Origin: Sphagnum magellanicum
Taxonomy: Eukaryota; Streptophyta; Sphagnopsida; Sphagnales; Sphagnaceae
Length of the DNA: 64,000 nucleotides
Reading direction: 5' to 3'
NCBI GenBank assembly: GCA_021904315.1
Contig: CM038915.1
Span: 19,034,001 to 19,098,000 of the forward strand
Shown piece after piece: positions 48,126-62,536 of this stretch; position 1 is the first letter of the stretch, and each line of letters starts with the position of its first letter. The notes beneath the pieces were generated by a model, which saw only the letters and a list, made by a program, of their open reading frames with translations, searched no databases and had not been told where the DNA came from. The position numbers and the translations under genes are program-made.

Positions 48126-51100
48126 TCACAAATTTTGCTTCCCAGCTGCAGAGGGTAGTTGCTTTCTGGGTAGGGTTTCAAAATCAGAGTCACTTTCGTC
48201 AGACATAAATACAACTGATTGCCTGGATTTTGGCCTTCCTGTTTGCCTTCTCTCAGTTGGATTAGATGCAGTATTTGCAGCCTTTGTACTCTGTCTTCTG
48301 GTTTTAGGACCAGAGATTTGAACTCCTTGGACGCCAATTGTGTTGTTAGCAGAAGAAGCTCTGACCTGACTTGATCTTATATGTGGGGTAATGAGGCGTA
48401 TTTCATGCTTGTCCTCATGTTCCACACATGATCCATCACTGGAGTCTGCAAAAAGAGAAAGAATTCCTATTTTGTCACCCTGTACATGATGATCTGAAGC
48501 TGAGTTATCGCAGCCAGAAGATGCAAAACAATATCCAGACCATCTTACACATAAGATGACACCTAGGACTCATCAGCACACAACAAGATATTTACCTGCA
48601 ATCCACAAGTAAAGCTACTGGAAGCATATCAGGCTTTGACAGCAATGATTTGGACAAACCTGTGGCACAGGTGGCCCGTGTTGCCAGGACCTGGGAACTT
48701 GATTTGATACCAGAAGCAGCACCCTCATGAGAATCAGCTTCTGTGTCCAGCTCTGTAGTGACCTCAGTACTTGTGGCAGAGTCAGACAAGGTGATGTGAT
48801 TCTGAGCTCGCAATTTAGTTTGACACTGTGACTGTGAAGCAGCTTGTCGAACAGCTCCCTGAGTAGCTCTTGCAGTTACACCTGCTGCACAATGTTTCAT
48901 TTGGTTTATTGGAAGAGGACAGAGACCTACATTCTGGAGAAGCTGGACATTGAGAGATCTGACATCTACATGTATGGCGAAAATTTTCAGATTTTAAACC
49001 ACTTGAATGTAGTTGAAACACATCAAAGCTATTTGGGAAGAAAAGGTGCAACCAGAGGGAACAGTGGAGTCTGTGACCATAAGTGACCTACGTACTGATC
49101 AATGTGCTCTAGGTGACAAATACTCTATGATGTTACCGACTATCTAGTGATTTGGCTGATCAACAAGAAGTGGCAGTTCTGTAGAGAAGTCATGGATGAT
49201 GAAAAGACTCCATAGATAATAGGATTAGCTGCTTATGGATGCTTTGGTTCATTCTTACTTGCCTTTTTTTGTAGTGGTCCTTCTGCAAGAGGCCATGGGA
49301 CCACTAGCTGGCTCTTCATTGTAATCTCCTGGCTTGGGATAACTCAGCTTCAGATTATCTGCATATAAGATTCCACTTAACCAACATTAGAAGAACCACA
49401 TTTTCAGTATCTCTCATTGCTCTCCCAAGAGCATGTCATGCAAAATATCCTTCCTACAAAGGTGTTGGATAGGACTGCAGTCATATGGTGTATTTACCAA
49501 TAATAACCTGTAACTGCTCCTCTGAGAGACACTCTTGAGGGGTCATGTCCAGAGCTTTCAGCTGCAATTCCATTGCTTTGAGCTCCCTTACCAGTAGCTT
49601 GTCTCTGGCCACTGCATCCATCATCCTGCCATAAAGCCAAATCAGTGAGACCTGGACAAGTACAAATTACACAAAAATGAAATATTTACACAAGAAATTT
49701 CCAGCATTCCTGTATCCCTGTATCATGCATGAGGGATTGGGATGAAACTTACGGGCCAAGAAGAAATCTCATGCATTTTATTTCCTCCTGCTGAGATGCA
49801 TGGAACTTTAGAGAAGGTGCAATTCGAGCCATAGCCAATTGATATGACTTGGCAGCCAAATTAGCCTTTGATGATATCCTCTTGACCTGCTCAAGCAGAT
49901 ATTGTTCTCAGACACTATTGATTTGAACAGTACTCTGGACTTTGATGAACAGAATGCATATCCCACCACTGACAGGAAGATTGCAGCTGTACTTGTTCTG
50001 ACCTTTCTCACTGTCACAATCTTGTTAACCCAACACCATTTCTACCTGATATGTATAACATGATTTTGATTCTTGAGATGTACCTCTATAGCAATGTTGA
50101 TAGCAAGCCTCCCTTGGCTAACATCAGGTGTCTCATTCAAAGCTCCCTCCAATTGATTTTCCAGAAGCTCCAGCATAAATTTGGATAACTGTGTTGCTCG
50201 CTTTTTCTTGGCAGCAACAATGGAAGAAGTACCCCCTTCATTTCCATATATCCCAGGCCATGCAGAGCGCATCACTGGAATGAAGGCTCTTGCAATACAT
50301 TTCTGTAGACATGGAAAACAGCATTGTTAGTAGGCACAATACTAAACCTGATTTGGTGAGATCAGACAATCTGGGCACATACAAACTGTCATTTTGGAAC
50401 TAATTCTTTATCTTGCATATCTTGATACATGCTACAAAAAACTGCAATGAAACTGACCGAATGCCAATGAAATAGAAAACTACCTTGTTGTCTGCTGAGA
50501 GAACAGAATAGTTGATAAAGAACACAGATAAGCATTGCTGCAACCTGTATGTTACAACTCAGAGTACATTATGAGAACTCAAGAAGCCTACATCAGCACC
50601 GTATTTGGACATTCAGCTGCAGTTTTACATTGCGAATGTATATTTTTCTACTGTTCTGCATATAGTCGTTATATTGATAAGTGCCCAATCTCTCATATTG
50701 AAAAAACTGCTTCATGCTTCGAGCACTTCTTCAAGCCTGGATATAAACTATTTACACAGCATATGCAATGTCACTGAAACAAACCTTGGTGAGTTGTTCA
50801 TGTCCCCATTGAAATACAAGCATATCAGTTGTGCAAAGAGAATATCCTCAATTCTTTGAACATCCTTGAAAGCCTTACTTTGAAGCAACACTTTTGCAAA
50901 CCCTTCAGCCACGAGGCCTCCAACTGTTTCAGACTCCACCAATTCATCAGGTTTTTCTTCAATGGGGGCACTTTCCAACAGGTTCATTAGTAACTCCATC
51001 AGTGGCTTCCTCATCACCATCTCATCATCACCAATGACTGACACTGTATGATTTGGAGAAACCTGCACAGTAGTAGACATCTCATTAGAACTGCTTGCAT

Positions 51101-54100
51101 TGCAAAAGCTCACAGTCAGTTCATGCAGCTTATGCACCATAATATGAGATGGAGAAATTCCAAAACACTGCTTAGCAATAGCATCTGGTGATGGTAGCAT
51201 GCAAAAATGGGTGCACTATGATGTGTTGCTTCTCCTAAATGGAAAAGAAGAAACCTGAACTCCAGCCTTGGAAGGCTCTGAAACTGGTGCAAGATCAATA
51301 CCAATACCCATCACCCGATCCAATGATGCAGCACCACACCAAAGGAGGATGTCAAAGGTGGCTTTTACTGCCATAATCTGCACTGTTTCAAAACTGCTCA
51401 AAAGAGATCTTCGTAGCTGGGTCACAACTGACATGCTGGGTTTTGAAGCCAGCAGCTGAAAAAGGCCCAAACATCGCACTCCAGCTTTCTGCACTTCGGG
51501 GTGGAAGTGCTTTGCCTGTACATTACCTCACCAATCAGCTCTCAAGAAATCAAGCCAGCTAACAAAAGGCAAACACCATATTTGCTCAAATCGAAGAATG
51601 AAGACTGCAAAGATCAGCACAAATTATTTTCAGCATGTAGCAGAAGCAAGAAGAAATCTAGGAGCATGGTATCCAAATATCAATCAGAGTCAAACAATTG
51701 GCTTTTTCATCTCCTCAAAGTTTCTTGATCAGGTGTAACTAACTAGTCTGAAGATCCATGAATGTGAATCTGAATGCAGGGATTGAATGATCCAATTATA
51801 ATCAGTCTCAAGCGGCACAAATGAAAACTTACCGCAACCAATAGCAATGCATCAACAATTTCTTGAGCTCCAATTGCACAGCCAGAAAGCCACTGAATTG
51901 ATTTAAGGTGCTCCAGCAGTAGGCTTGTCACAGCAAGGCAATGTAGCCATTGGCTCACCTGGGCACCTCCCTCACGGCAAGGTTGTCCCAACACAACAAT
52001 AGCATCTGTCATGACTTTCTCATATTCACCCTGCTCTGCATGCACTTGTACTGCCAGCCTAGCAACAGCATCAGCCCATTCTTTGTCTCTCCCAAGGCTC
52101 AAGGCATCCCCAATAACTACATCTGGGTCCGTTTCAGAGGCAATGCCTCTTTCTGAAGATTCTTCCTGCAGGAGGCTGTGAACTAGAGTCCCTGCAGCCT
52201 TGTGGTTTGCACTGTCACTGAAGTCCAGCAAGTTGGCCAGCAATAGAAGTTGCCGAGCTGCAAACCTGTGTTGTGGGCCTGCAAAACAGAAGAAAATCCA
52301 GGTCACTTCTCATTATGGCAATGAAAGACATCTCATGCTGAATGAACAGGTTGTTTCTACCAAGTGACAGCCTACTTTGAGTGCACATTAAGATTGTGCA
52401 GGTCCATTGGATGAAGATGATTGTTACCTGCACAAAGATGTGCATTGACAAGCCCAACATAGGCAGCTACTGTGGGAGGCAAGATCATCTCAAGAGCTTC
52501 AACATTGTCTGCTGCAACTGCTGCATAAACTGTAGCCTGAGCACCTCCTGTACTGGCTGCCTCACCTCTTTTGACCTTCAGTAGTGCCACTGCCCATCTT
52601 CAGTTCAATGAAAGAACAGACCCCATTCCACCCCCATTGACAATATTTGCAGTTCACGGAAAAAAGTCCTTGAAATGGCTAATGCAAATGCTGCTGGGAA
52701 TCAACTAGGGAACCATAAAGGAAGATAGAGATTCAATGAGAAGGACCATGACCACTCATAGAAAAGGAATTCATTCATGACAAGGATGCCAGAGACACAA
52801 GGCAAAAACCCACCTGTGCCTCAGAATCAAGTGTGCTGCATAATACACGGAAGTACAAAGCTTGTTCTGCATTGAGCAGTTGTTTCACTCCAGATTCTCC
52901 ATTTTCTAGCAACCATTTTCTCTCAATGATTAAAATACAGAAATGAGAATAAGCTTGCAGATTTCTTACTACATTCACACAGAATTGAATATATGTCAGA
53001 TTCATATGATGAAGGTTGCATGGAACTCAATTCTCCCACCCAGATTGCACTAACCTGCGTGTACATCTGGTGACTGAAAGAACTGTCGCAGGCTGTCTCC
53101 TTCCTTAATCTTGATCATCCCCTCTTTTAGTGCTTTCAACAGCACTGCCTCCCCAACTTTCTCATGGGTCTGCACATCTAAGTACCGAAGAAGGACAACC
53201 CCATCTCCTTCACAATCCTTGGTCAACCAAGTCTCCAACAAATGCACACATTCTGTTTGAACAGCAGGAACCCTGTCTGCCAGACCTCTTCCCAAAACTT
53301 TGGCACGCTGCATAATGCTGTCAAGATAGCACAGTTCTAATTCATTATTATCTGTTCATATTTTTGTCCATGCATTTTTTTGGTGTAGCTTGTGGTTTCC
53401 ATGCACTGCTACGCTCTTTTCAAAAGCCAAAAAAAAACTAAATCCTGGAGTGGGTATGAGATATTCAGTACCACCAACTGTCTCAGGTGCCACACCAACA
53501 CATGGAAACCATCAATCCAGAGTTGGAAATCCAGAGCCTCTCTCTCACCTCAACATTTGAATGGGAAATTTGCTGCCTAGTACAGAATAAACCGCTTTCC
53601 GCACTGAATCGCTGACATCTGCTGTATGTTCAACTAGTTGATGAATTGTGCTATCCAATGCAGGCATCGACATCACCACCATCCTCCGCACATCCTGTAC
53701 AAGTTTCAGAAGCCAGCATCACTCAACCAGCAAGAGAAATGATGCATGGTCCAAGTCACATCATATACTAGCAGATCTAGAATCTGTTCAAACCTACGAC
53801 CCACCATTCTGCAATACTAAATTTTTGCCAGAAGCACAAACAAGTTGCCACCTGTTTCCATACTCTGCACCAAGATTGGATGTGAACAGAGACATGCACC
53901 TACTTGCTCAACAGTGGGGCAAGATAAGAAGGGCTACAGAGAAGTGTATGTCAAGGATTTGATGCTTGACATGGGCATCTTGACAGTGAGAGAGTTCATG
54001 GAGAGGGGAGTTTCCAAGTGGAAGATGGATCATGGGTAGGATAGGAATGGGGAAAGAGAGGCAAAAGAAAGCTTACAGCACTGCGATCGTTTTCAAGTGC

Positions 54101-54931
54101 CTCTTTGTAAGTGAGCAGAGTGGGATCATCTTCAATGCCACTGCCACCACCAGTCACCAGGCGTGCCAAAGCACTAGCTGCAAACACACGCACGAATGGC
54201 ACTTTGTCTTGCATGCGTTGCTGCATGCTGCTGATAAGCGCTACCCAAACATCATCACTGACCTCTACATCCTCTCCAAGCCTTGTCATCACCTGCCCAC
54301 CACACACAAACGAATGTGCAGGCAGCAACAGAAGATGAATTTTCTCTGCTCCTCGACACACCAATCTCCTACGTACATAGTATAGCTCCAGCTAATGGCT
54401 CAAGAAGGACAATGTAACATTATTCCTAGTGTTCTTGTAGCTTGTTTCTCCTGCACCCCGGGCATTTCAGACTTGCAAATGCACTTCCATGCGGAAAGTT
54501 TGGGAAGACTTAAGGTTAGGAATGCAGGTAAGGACACCAACCTCTGAGATCAGTTGGCAAGTGCGATATCTGACAGTCCTGTCGCTGGCCTCAGCGAGCT
54601 GCAATAAATGCTTAAGAAACTCCTCCACGAAATCGTCGCAGTCATTGGCGTGCTCCTCATCTCGGTACGCAGTAAAAGTGGCCACGAACCGTACCACGCG
54701 CTCCACGGCCAGTTCCCTCTCTCGGACCAGGAAGATGGGTCGAAGGCATTCGCACCAAACCTTGAGAAAACGCTGTGGACCGTGGTGACCTGACCTGCAT
54801 TTCACCAACTCCTTCACCGTACGCAGATGCACACTCTGCAACTCCTGGCATTCGTTCAACGTGCGCGGAATCAACCGCTCCGGCGCCTCAGATTCTGCTA
54901 CTACTTCCTCTTCTCCCCTGCGCCTCACCAT
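48126..54931 (-). CDS. CAP-G: condensin I complex subunit 3 (CAP-G), HEAT-repeat protein
   Basis: HEAT-repeat subunit of condensin I, which compacts chromosomes in mitosis with SMC2/SMC4, CAP-H and CAP-D2. Seventeen exons, high to low: 54931-54542, 54292-54077, 53694-53549, 53317-53055, 52905-52814, 52575-52428, 52278-51833, 51515-51255, 51062-50785, 50544-50484, 50302-50084, 49886-49753, 49625-49498, 49358-49263, 48884-48596, 48543-48479 and 48445-48126. The sum is 3552 nt, 1183 residues. Landmarks: VSDDVWVALISSM and KVPFVRVFAASALARL (exon 2), ADVRRM/SVRKAVYSVLG across exons 2-3, GLADRVPAVQTE and LLRYLDVQTHEKVGEAVL (exon 4), GDKEWADAVARLA-like block (exon 7), EGFAKVLLQ (exon 9), FIPVMRSAWPGIYGN (exon 11). 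The C-terminal third is basic and Ser/Thr-rich and poorly conserved. Intron 14 needs a GC donor (AAG/GCAAGT). Exon 16 is the least certain but is required for frame. An upstream in-frame ATG (55019-55021) is an alternative start. Confidence 0.9.
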
Positions 54932-57900
54932 GGGTATTCTCCTATGATCCTCGAATACCAAAACAACACAACAACTCCTCAAACTCGCGCTCTCAAACCT
55001 CCACAAAAGAAACTTCTTCACAAACTCATCTCTGACAATCTCTTCCGCTCAAACAACACCAAGTAAAAGGGCTACAAACGCTTTTTCTGCATCTGGACTG
55101 GCAGCAACATCCTCACAACTTAGTTGATCTCAAGCGAGACAATTTCAAAGAACAGAAAGCTGCGCGACTTTCGCACACGGATGGACTCCTTGGGCGCGGG
55201 CGCCATTTCGGGAGAAGGAAATCGCAGCAAAGGCTTCTTGCTCGTGCGACAAAACCCTAGCACGGGTGGTCTCTCTTTCTCAGGGGGTATGGTGCGCATG
55301 GAAAGGCATTCTTCGCGGGCAGGCAACAGCAATGGCACCCTGTCCAAATTTGAAAATTGGGCGGGCTGCTACAGTGTTAACTTACCTACCTACCTAGTAG
55401 GTTCTTGGCAGGTATTGGGCGGTTCTTTCCTCTCATGAACAACCCGCCGGTTCCGGTTCTAAAAAATACTAATAAGTGAAACCACCAATTTTGACTCACC
55501 AAAGTGGGTACCCAGTTTAACACTGGTTCTATAATAGTGTTATTAGTGTGGGGCCAAATTTTTCATTTTTTTAATTCTAGAAAAATTCATTTCTTTCATT
55601 TCTTTGACCCCCAGAAATTTAGACTTAACTCACTATATTCATTAATGGGTCAATGTGTTTAGGTTTAATGTAACCCTAAACCCTATCAACATCTTGTCAA
55701 GTTACATTTACATTCATGATTTAAGAAAAATGGCATTAAAACTTTTTTTAATGAAATAAATAAATAATATCACAATAAAACTTTATAAACTGAACAATAA
55801 AATATAAAACGAATTATTTACATGTCCACAATTTCATCTCTATCAAAAACAAATCCCTCCTCGTACTACTCCGATTCCTCCTTTAACTCTACAACCTGGA
55901 ATTTATTTACCCTAGGGTCATTTTTGACCATTTTTTGCCCTAAAGTCTAAAGTGTATGCATGCAAGCATTTACAAAAAATTTACAAAAATCATGAACACT
56001 CACTTTTCATTCATCTCATGTCAAAAATTGACTATGATAAGTCAAAACTGAAAATATATAAATCATCCTTTGCAATGTGAGGGGTGAAAAACTCAGAAAG
56101 CCCATGTAATCTTGCAAACAACAAAAAACTAAGAAATAATTTTTAAAACTAAAAATTTAGAAATAAGGGGAAAAATCAGAATTTGTTATTTGAAAATTTT
56201 CATAAATTATTTCTTAAATCCACAAAACAAAGTTCAGAAAAAAATTAAAAACGCGTAAAAATAAAAACAACATGAAAACAAATTACATAGAATTAGAAAA
56301 AAAAATCAAAACATGAAACAAAAGTAAAATATAATAATACTAATAAAGGATTGGAAACAAATGAAACAAACAAAGGGAAATATCGTAAATAAATAAATTT
56401 TAAAGAAAACAAATTGAAAGCAAAACAAGGAGAAGAAAAACTTATAGTAATGAAACAAAAACTATATTTAAAAAATAATGAGGTTTATCTTCTTTCTTCA
56501 AACTTCAAACATGCATCCAAATAAACAAAAGTACTTACAAAAGTCTAAAAAACACACTTTACAATTCCTATGCTAAAAAAACAAAAAAGAAATTAGAAAA
56601 AAATAAAACACAAAACAAACATAAAGAAAAAAAACATAAAAGGAATGGAATGAAATGAAATATAATAAAATAATTTTTAAAAATAAAAATTTTAAAGGAA
56701 TAAAAAATGAAAAAATAGAAAAAAAAACTTATAATAATTTTTTTAAACTTAAAGAATAATGATTTTTTTCAAATTTTAAGCCAAAAAAAATTACTTCAGG
56801 AAATAAAGGGAAAAAATTAAATAGAAAAAAGGAAACAAAAGAGGGGGGAAATAATTATTTTAAATGTGCAACAACTCGTAAGAGGGTAGGGAAGGAGTGA
56901 TCAAAATGTGAAATTAAAACAAGGAAAAGAAAAAGAAAAAAGAAGGGAAAAGGAAAAAAGAAGGAAAAAAACAAAAAAAAATGAAAATGAAAGAAGATTA
57001 GAAAGGCCAATTGTGATTTCTTTATCCTCTCCTAGCAAAGATGTTAAATTGTGATGATTGTAACCTTTTTTTTCCCTTAACCTAATCACTTATTGATTTA
57101 ACAAATTAACATAATTACTAATCTAATTTATTACTAACCTAATATTTTGATTTAGGTTTGGATCTAATATCTGGCCTAATTATCAAGATCTTCATATTTA
57201 GCATAACCCCTAGATATTGATATCCCTGGAAAATATCAAAAATTTATGGATATTTGCCCAATAATGGTTTGAACCTTAAGTTTTATGCATAAACAAATTT
57301 GTCACAAACATTAGTTTCACATGATGGATGGAATTCATTCATATGAATATGTTCATCCATACTTTTTAATTAACTCCTAGTTTATTTTTAGTTAATTTTT
57401 AATTCATTTTTAATTAATTCATAGTACGCTTCTAATCCACTTTCATTTAATTTTTAATTGACTCATAATTAACTTATGGTGCACTATTAGTTAAATTTTA
57501 ATTAACTCATAGTTGACTTATAGTTAAGAAGTCTCTCAATAAGCTTCCCTAGTCAATAGGCACATTAGAAAAACCTCCATGGAAGTTTCTTTGAACTAGG
57601 TCCCCAAAAGGGTCTAAAAAAAAGTTAAAATTGTCAATTTATTCAACATTAATATAAGGAACAATCTTTTTTTATAACCTTGTTTTGTTAGTATTGTGTT
57701 TACATTTATTTATTTCATTGCAATAAAGATTTGTTTGTTTTTGGTCTTGCACATTTCATGTTTTTGGTTTTAAACTTTGTGTTGTTATCTTGGTCCATTT
57801 GTTTCATGTTTTGGGTTTAAACTTAAACCTATCCTTTCATTGTCTATCTTAATAGTTTTTGTGCCCATGACAAGATCCTCTAAACATATGTGGGGATGTG

Positions 57901-58944
57901 TTACAATATTAAAGGCCATGCAAGTGATCCCATGATGTTTTATAAAAGGTTTCAAAAAGATTTGATCCCAATACCACCTTCCTTTGAAATTTAGGTTGAT
58001 ATTAGTTGAAGAATTAAGGTAGAAGGAATATGTTTTAAATTGGAATGTTAATTGTTGTAAAAAAGGAGTTGTGAATGGCTGTATTTGTCTTCCATATGAA
58101 ACTCTAATAATGCAAATGCCTTTTTGTGTTGCATCTTGGTGTAGATCTACTGTATTCCTTTGATTCTTTTTTTTTAGCTATAACTTCACATTGTGAAAAT
58201 GTCCCACCAATGTTTTTTATAAAATTTGTAATTCCTAGTCAAAATGATGATTATCCCTAAGAAGATTTAACCAAATTTGGCTATAAACCAAATTTGAAAT
58301 ACAAATCTTTAATCATCATTTTATATTTTTGCCTACACATTGAAAACCAAATATCAAAAACTTGATAATTTTTACTATTTTTTCACCTTCACTTTTGACA
58401 ATTGAAATCCCTTACAATTATTTAGGTTTTGAATTTTGAATTTAATTTTTTCGCCTATAAAAAAAAAGGTTTGTCCACATCCATGGATCATTGTAAAACA
58501 CAAGCCAAAACTTGTGATAAGCCTAAACATATGTATAACACAAGGTGATAAGAATAGAAAGGATCTTGTGCTCATAATGTAAATATGAAGCTAATATTAC
58601 CTTGGCTCATACTAGACTAAAGGTCCTTGTTATCACTATTGATATCATTGTATGCCTATATACCTACCACAACAACATTTATTTTCAGTTTTTATTATGT
58701 TGCATGGGTATTTGATTTGCATGTATTAACCAAGTTTGAACATCAAGGAGTTTTTTTTTAAAGAATTGCCTAAGTCTAGGTCTCTGCATTTTTACCTTTT
58801 ATAAAATTGTTCAAGTCCAAGTTCCAAAAACATTATAATGGCTAAATATGATCTAGGGGTGGGGATTTAGTAATCTAATTTGTTTGGGTATATGACAGAG
58901 TTCTTTAGTAAAAACCTAGACATGTATACTAAGGTTATAAACTC
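54932..58944. other. CAP-G upstream region and gene-poor AT-rich DNA
   Basis: Positions 54932-55440 are GC-richer and probably hold the CAP-G promoter and leader. From 55440 on the DNA is very AT-rich with no recognisable gene. About 58205-58400 resembles the dispersed repeat of 46030 and 47350 (GAAGATTTAACCAAATTTGG). Near 57365-57530 there are many short AGTTAATTTTTAATT-like repeats. Confidence 0.5.
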
Positions 58945-59125
58945 AGATCTTTGACAAATAAAGAACTCAGGCATTTGCATTTTTATTCCAAGGTCTTTGA
59001 CAAATAGCAACCCAAGTATTTGTATTTTTTTCACAGGCCTCTAACAAATAGACAACTTGGATATTTGCATTTTTATTCAAGTGTCTTTAACAAATGGACA
59101 ACTTGAGTATTTGCATTTATACCCA
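58945..59125 (+). repeat. tandem repeat, about 54-bp unit, 4 copies
   Basis: The unit is about GTCTTTGACAAATAGACAAC then TTGGATATTTGCATTTTTAT plus TCAAG. Four diverged copies run in line from 58945. No coding sense is evident. Confidence 0.82.
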
Positions 59126-59399
59126 AAGAAGACATTTTCAAGGAAATAACAAACAATTTCAAGAGGGTTGTGATCTAGGCCACAAGTTCCAAACTTTTCA
59201 ATCAAGGCCACCCTTCAAGTCATGTCTATCCCTAAAAATTACAAATTACCATCATACTTAACACTTGCCACACCAAAAGCATAGTAACAAACCAACATGT
59301 AGGACACAAGACAAATGAATTACACATTATATTCACTAGACATTAAGAAACTAACAAAAACCATAGACTTTTAAAAGACATAGAAGTAGCAAACAACAA

Positions 59400-59870
59400 A
59401 CACATACATTCCAATGTAACACACATTGAATACATTAATAACAAACATGGTCATAAACAATGAATCAACATTAGATAAGAACACAAACATTAAATAAGCA
59501 TCAGACAAATGCATACACAAAATAAACATCAAACATAGACGTAGATATTGAATAAATATTTAACATTAACATAGACGCAAACACAAAATAATCATTAGAC
59601 ATAGACACAAATGTATAAGAAACATCTAACACTAAAATTAAAACATTAGACACAAATGCAAACACGAAATAAACATTAGACATAAACGTCTAACACTAGA
59701 ATTAAAACATCAAACATATATGTAAACACATAATAAACATCTAACATTGACAGTGACATTGACATGTCACATAAAAACACATAAGCATCACACACAAACA
59801 TAAACATAAAAACAATAAATTTTGACACATAAGTATCAAACATAGACACAATTAAAGACAAAAGCATCAA
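59400..59870 (-). repeat. A-rich degenerate repeat with AACATTAGACA-like core
   Basis: Short motifs such as AACATCAAACATAGAC, AACATTAGACAC and CACAAAATAAACATTAGACA recur every 20-60 bp across the stretch. The minus-strand open frames (59501-59683, 59676-59870) give periodic peptides rich in FVFAFV/MSDVY and are by-products of this repeat. Confidence 0.7.
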
Positions 59871-60025
59871 ACATCGACATAGTTACAAGTCCCAAAGAAG
59901 TTATCAACCCCTTCATAGTGCAAAATCTTGGATGCATTTGTTTAAAATCTTAAACCCCATGATAAATGGTTCAATTCACCATCTTCAACCAACTAGTACC
60001 ATAGCATGAACATGCCCATTACTCA

Positions 60026-62536
60026 TCAACCACTTGCACAATGAAAAAAAATTTGAAAAACTTTTTTTAGGTCAAAAAAATCATTGTGATCAATTTTGTC
60101 ATCATGGAATTCAACTTCCAACTCCACTATTAAATCTGATTCCATTTCACATGCAGATGCAAGGTCAATGGATTTCACACAACCAATCCACAAATCAAAT
60201 GGCCAATTTTTGTTGATAAAAATCAATTTGTCCAAATTTTTTGTTTCAAACAACATTTTTGGAGTGTCTTAAAAAATCTAGCAATGGAAAATATATGTTT
60301 TGTTTCAATTTGGCTTGCTAGGATGCCAAGAATATGCCATGTTAGAGAAACAATGGTTGGAAATTTGCAATTTTTTTTGTGCCACCAAAATAACACACAT
60401 TTGTAACTTTATACTTCAATACGAAATCACTGAGATCCAACAAGTTCCCTATATATAATGTTTTTGTATGTATCTATTGTTACTATTACAATTTGAAATC
60501 AACTTTAGGATCACTTTATGAATGAAGACAACAAGCTTCTATAGCCTTGTTAGATGTCAACAACTTGTTTGCTTCCATTAATAAAAACAATAATAAATTT
60601 TCATCATATTTAACAATTGCAACAACATTTTCAAGACCTAAATACATGGTAACTAGTCGCAAGCTTTTGAACCTTGAATCAAACATCAAAACCAAGATCT
60701 TATGATTTTATTTTATTTTAAATGTAGAAATAAAGGGTAGACAAATTCAAGAATCTAGCATTTCATTCAAACCATGAGCTCCAATTTCAACCCATAATCA
60801 AACACATCCTCTTCAATAAGGCTATTAATAATAGTTTGGAAGGCTAACTTTTCATGCATGTCCTAACAAGTGGATATGATAAAAGTCCAAAACATTAGCA
60901 AACAACATGTGTCCATGATTTAAATTCAAAACAAAACAAAAAAAAAAGGGGATAGAACTTCACAATTGCCTCACAAACAACCCACTAATGTCCTTGGAGA
61001 AGGGACATGATTTTGCAATGCCACTAATTAACCATTGTAGCATGATTCAATGGCATTGCAAAAAGTCAAGGCATCTTGAAATAATAATAAATGGCTTGCA
61101 AATCTACAATGAACACCAAACAAAATCAAAATACCTTTGAACCACATAGAAGATGTTTCTATGAACTTAAAATATACAAATAAAACTTTTATTATAGCTT
61201 CACAAGCTTGTTTGATTTTCTAGGCCTTAATCCATAATCAATGTAAGCCTTATTCCATGTTTACATATCCTTGCCCAATTATTTGGGCCATGTAAAACAT
61301 TTCTAAATGGCACCTTAAGCAACCTTTATAAGTGCATAATTCAAACCAATACACATTTTTTGTTTGTAGTAGCATATTGGCACACCTTTGAGAATGCATG
61401 CCCAAAACATGAGCCATCAAATGACTCTAGCAACCCTGAGTTACTACAAAATATAACAAAATTCAGAGCACTTGCACAAGTCAACAAGTTGGACCTTTCA
61501 TCATTTACATAAGTTTTTTTTTTTTTGTAAGAGTAAATTATTTGTCTAGTAGCTCTTGCAATTTAAGAACCATAGTTATGCTATTTGTTAGTCACTCCAA
61601 ATAGGCCAATAGTGACAGGCTTTGCCTCCTAGTTGCTAGAAATAAAGTTCACAACCATACCAAAGGTGTCATGTATTCCTTTTAACATCCACAATTCGAA
61701 TGTGTAAGTGGCAAACACACAAATAACCAATGGAGGTTACACACACATGGTCATGGTCTTTTCTACCAATCTAGGTATTATAACATGTATAGCAACAACC
61801 TTCCTCAACATGGGAAGATAACTTGTAGACATAATTATATGACAACCTCTAGAGCCATATGGGTTCAACAATCCTCATAAGTAGGAGCCCCTAAACCACT
61901 AGCAACATAAGTTCATCTAAGAAACCCACATGTGTTATCCTTTTTGAACTTACTTGAAATTTAAAAAACTTGAATATTGCAAATGGAGTAACATGAGCCT
62001 TCTTCTTGCTAGCCTCTTGATCAAGTTGAACTATCATTTGGGCAATTCTATGATCTTTTACCAATTTTTTACTAAAGCAAAATGGTCAACATTGATATGT
62101 TTTTTCACAATTGTAATGTCATTAAACTTATGGTATGGAATGAAACCTTTTTTACACATGGTGTGCATAGCTAGGATTTTAGAATCAATAGAATCATTAT
62201 GACATATGATACATTTCATGATCTGCTTATGCTTTAGATCCATAGGTTGATTATTATTCACCTTTAAAAATGCCCACATGAGCAAAATGTGATAATGTGG
62301 CTTCCAAAATTGTTGATTTTCTATAAATTTTCCAAGTGCATTTTGGTGATGTATGCATAGTCATGCATTATAGCATTAGTGACTTGTGGAATTTTTAACT
62401 CCTCATAACAATAGACTTGCACATTGTTAATATTGATGTTGGCATAACCTATAAAATGTGGAGGGACACCCTCATTAGAATTAGCATCATGAACATTCAT
62501 GGTGTTCATGACATGAGATGTAAAACAATCCAACAC
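60026..62536 (-). pseudogene. possible hAT-like transposase remnant (very decayed)
   Basis: The minus-strand frame at 62285-62058 encodes a segment with CIIC near one end and HKFNDITIVKKHINVDH near the other. The C-x2-C ... H-x4-H spacing with this KKH...VDH context resembles the BED zinc finger at the N-terminus of hAT transposases and related plant proteins. Broken frames in the same orientation continue toward 60026, about the length of a hAT gene, but I could not recognise the dimerisation domain. The assignment rests on one motif and could be wrong. Confidence 0.3.

Noticed and set aside
55124-55438. 104-residue plus-strand open frame divergent from CAP-G
   Set aside because: It is in the GC-richer CAP-G upstream region. 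It has no motif, and the opposite strand is equally open, as expected of promoter or leader DNA.
59501-59870. Two minus-strand open frames with FVFAFV-like hydrophobic repeats
   Set aside because: They reflect the AACATTAGACA repeat, not a membrane protein.
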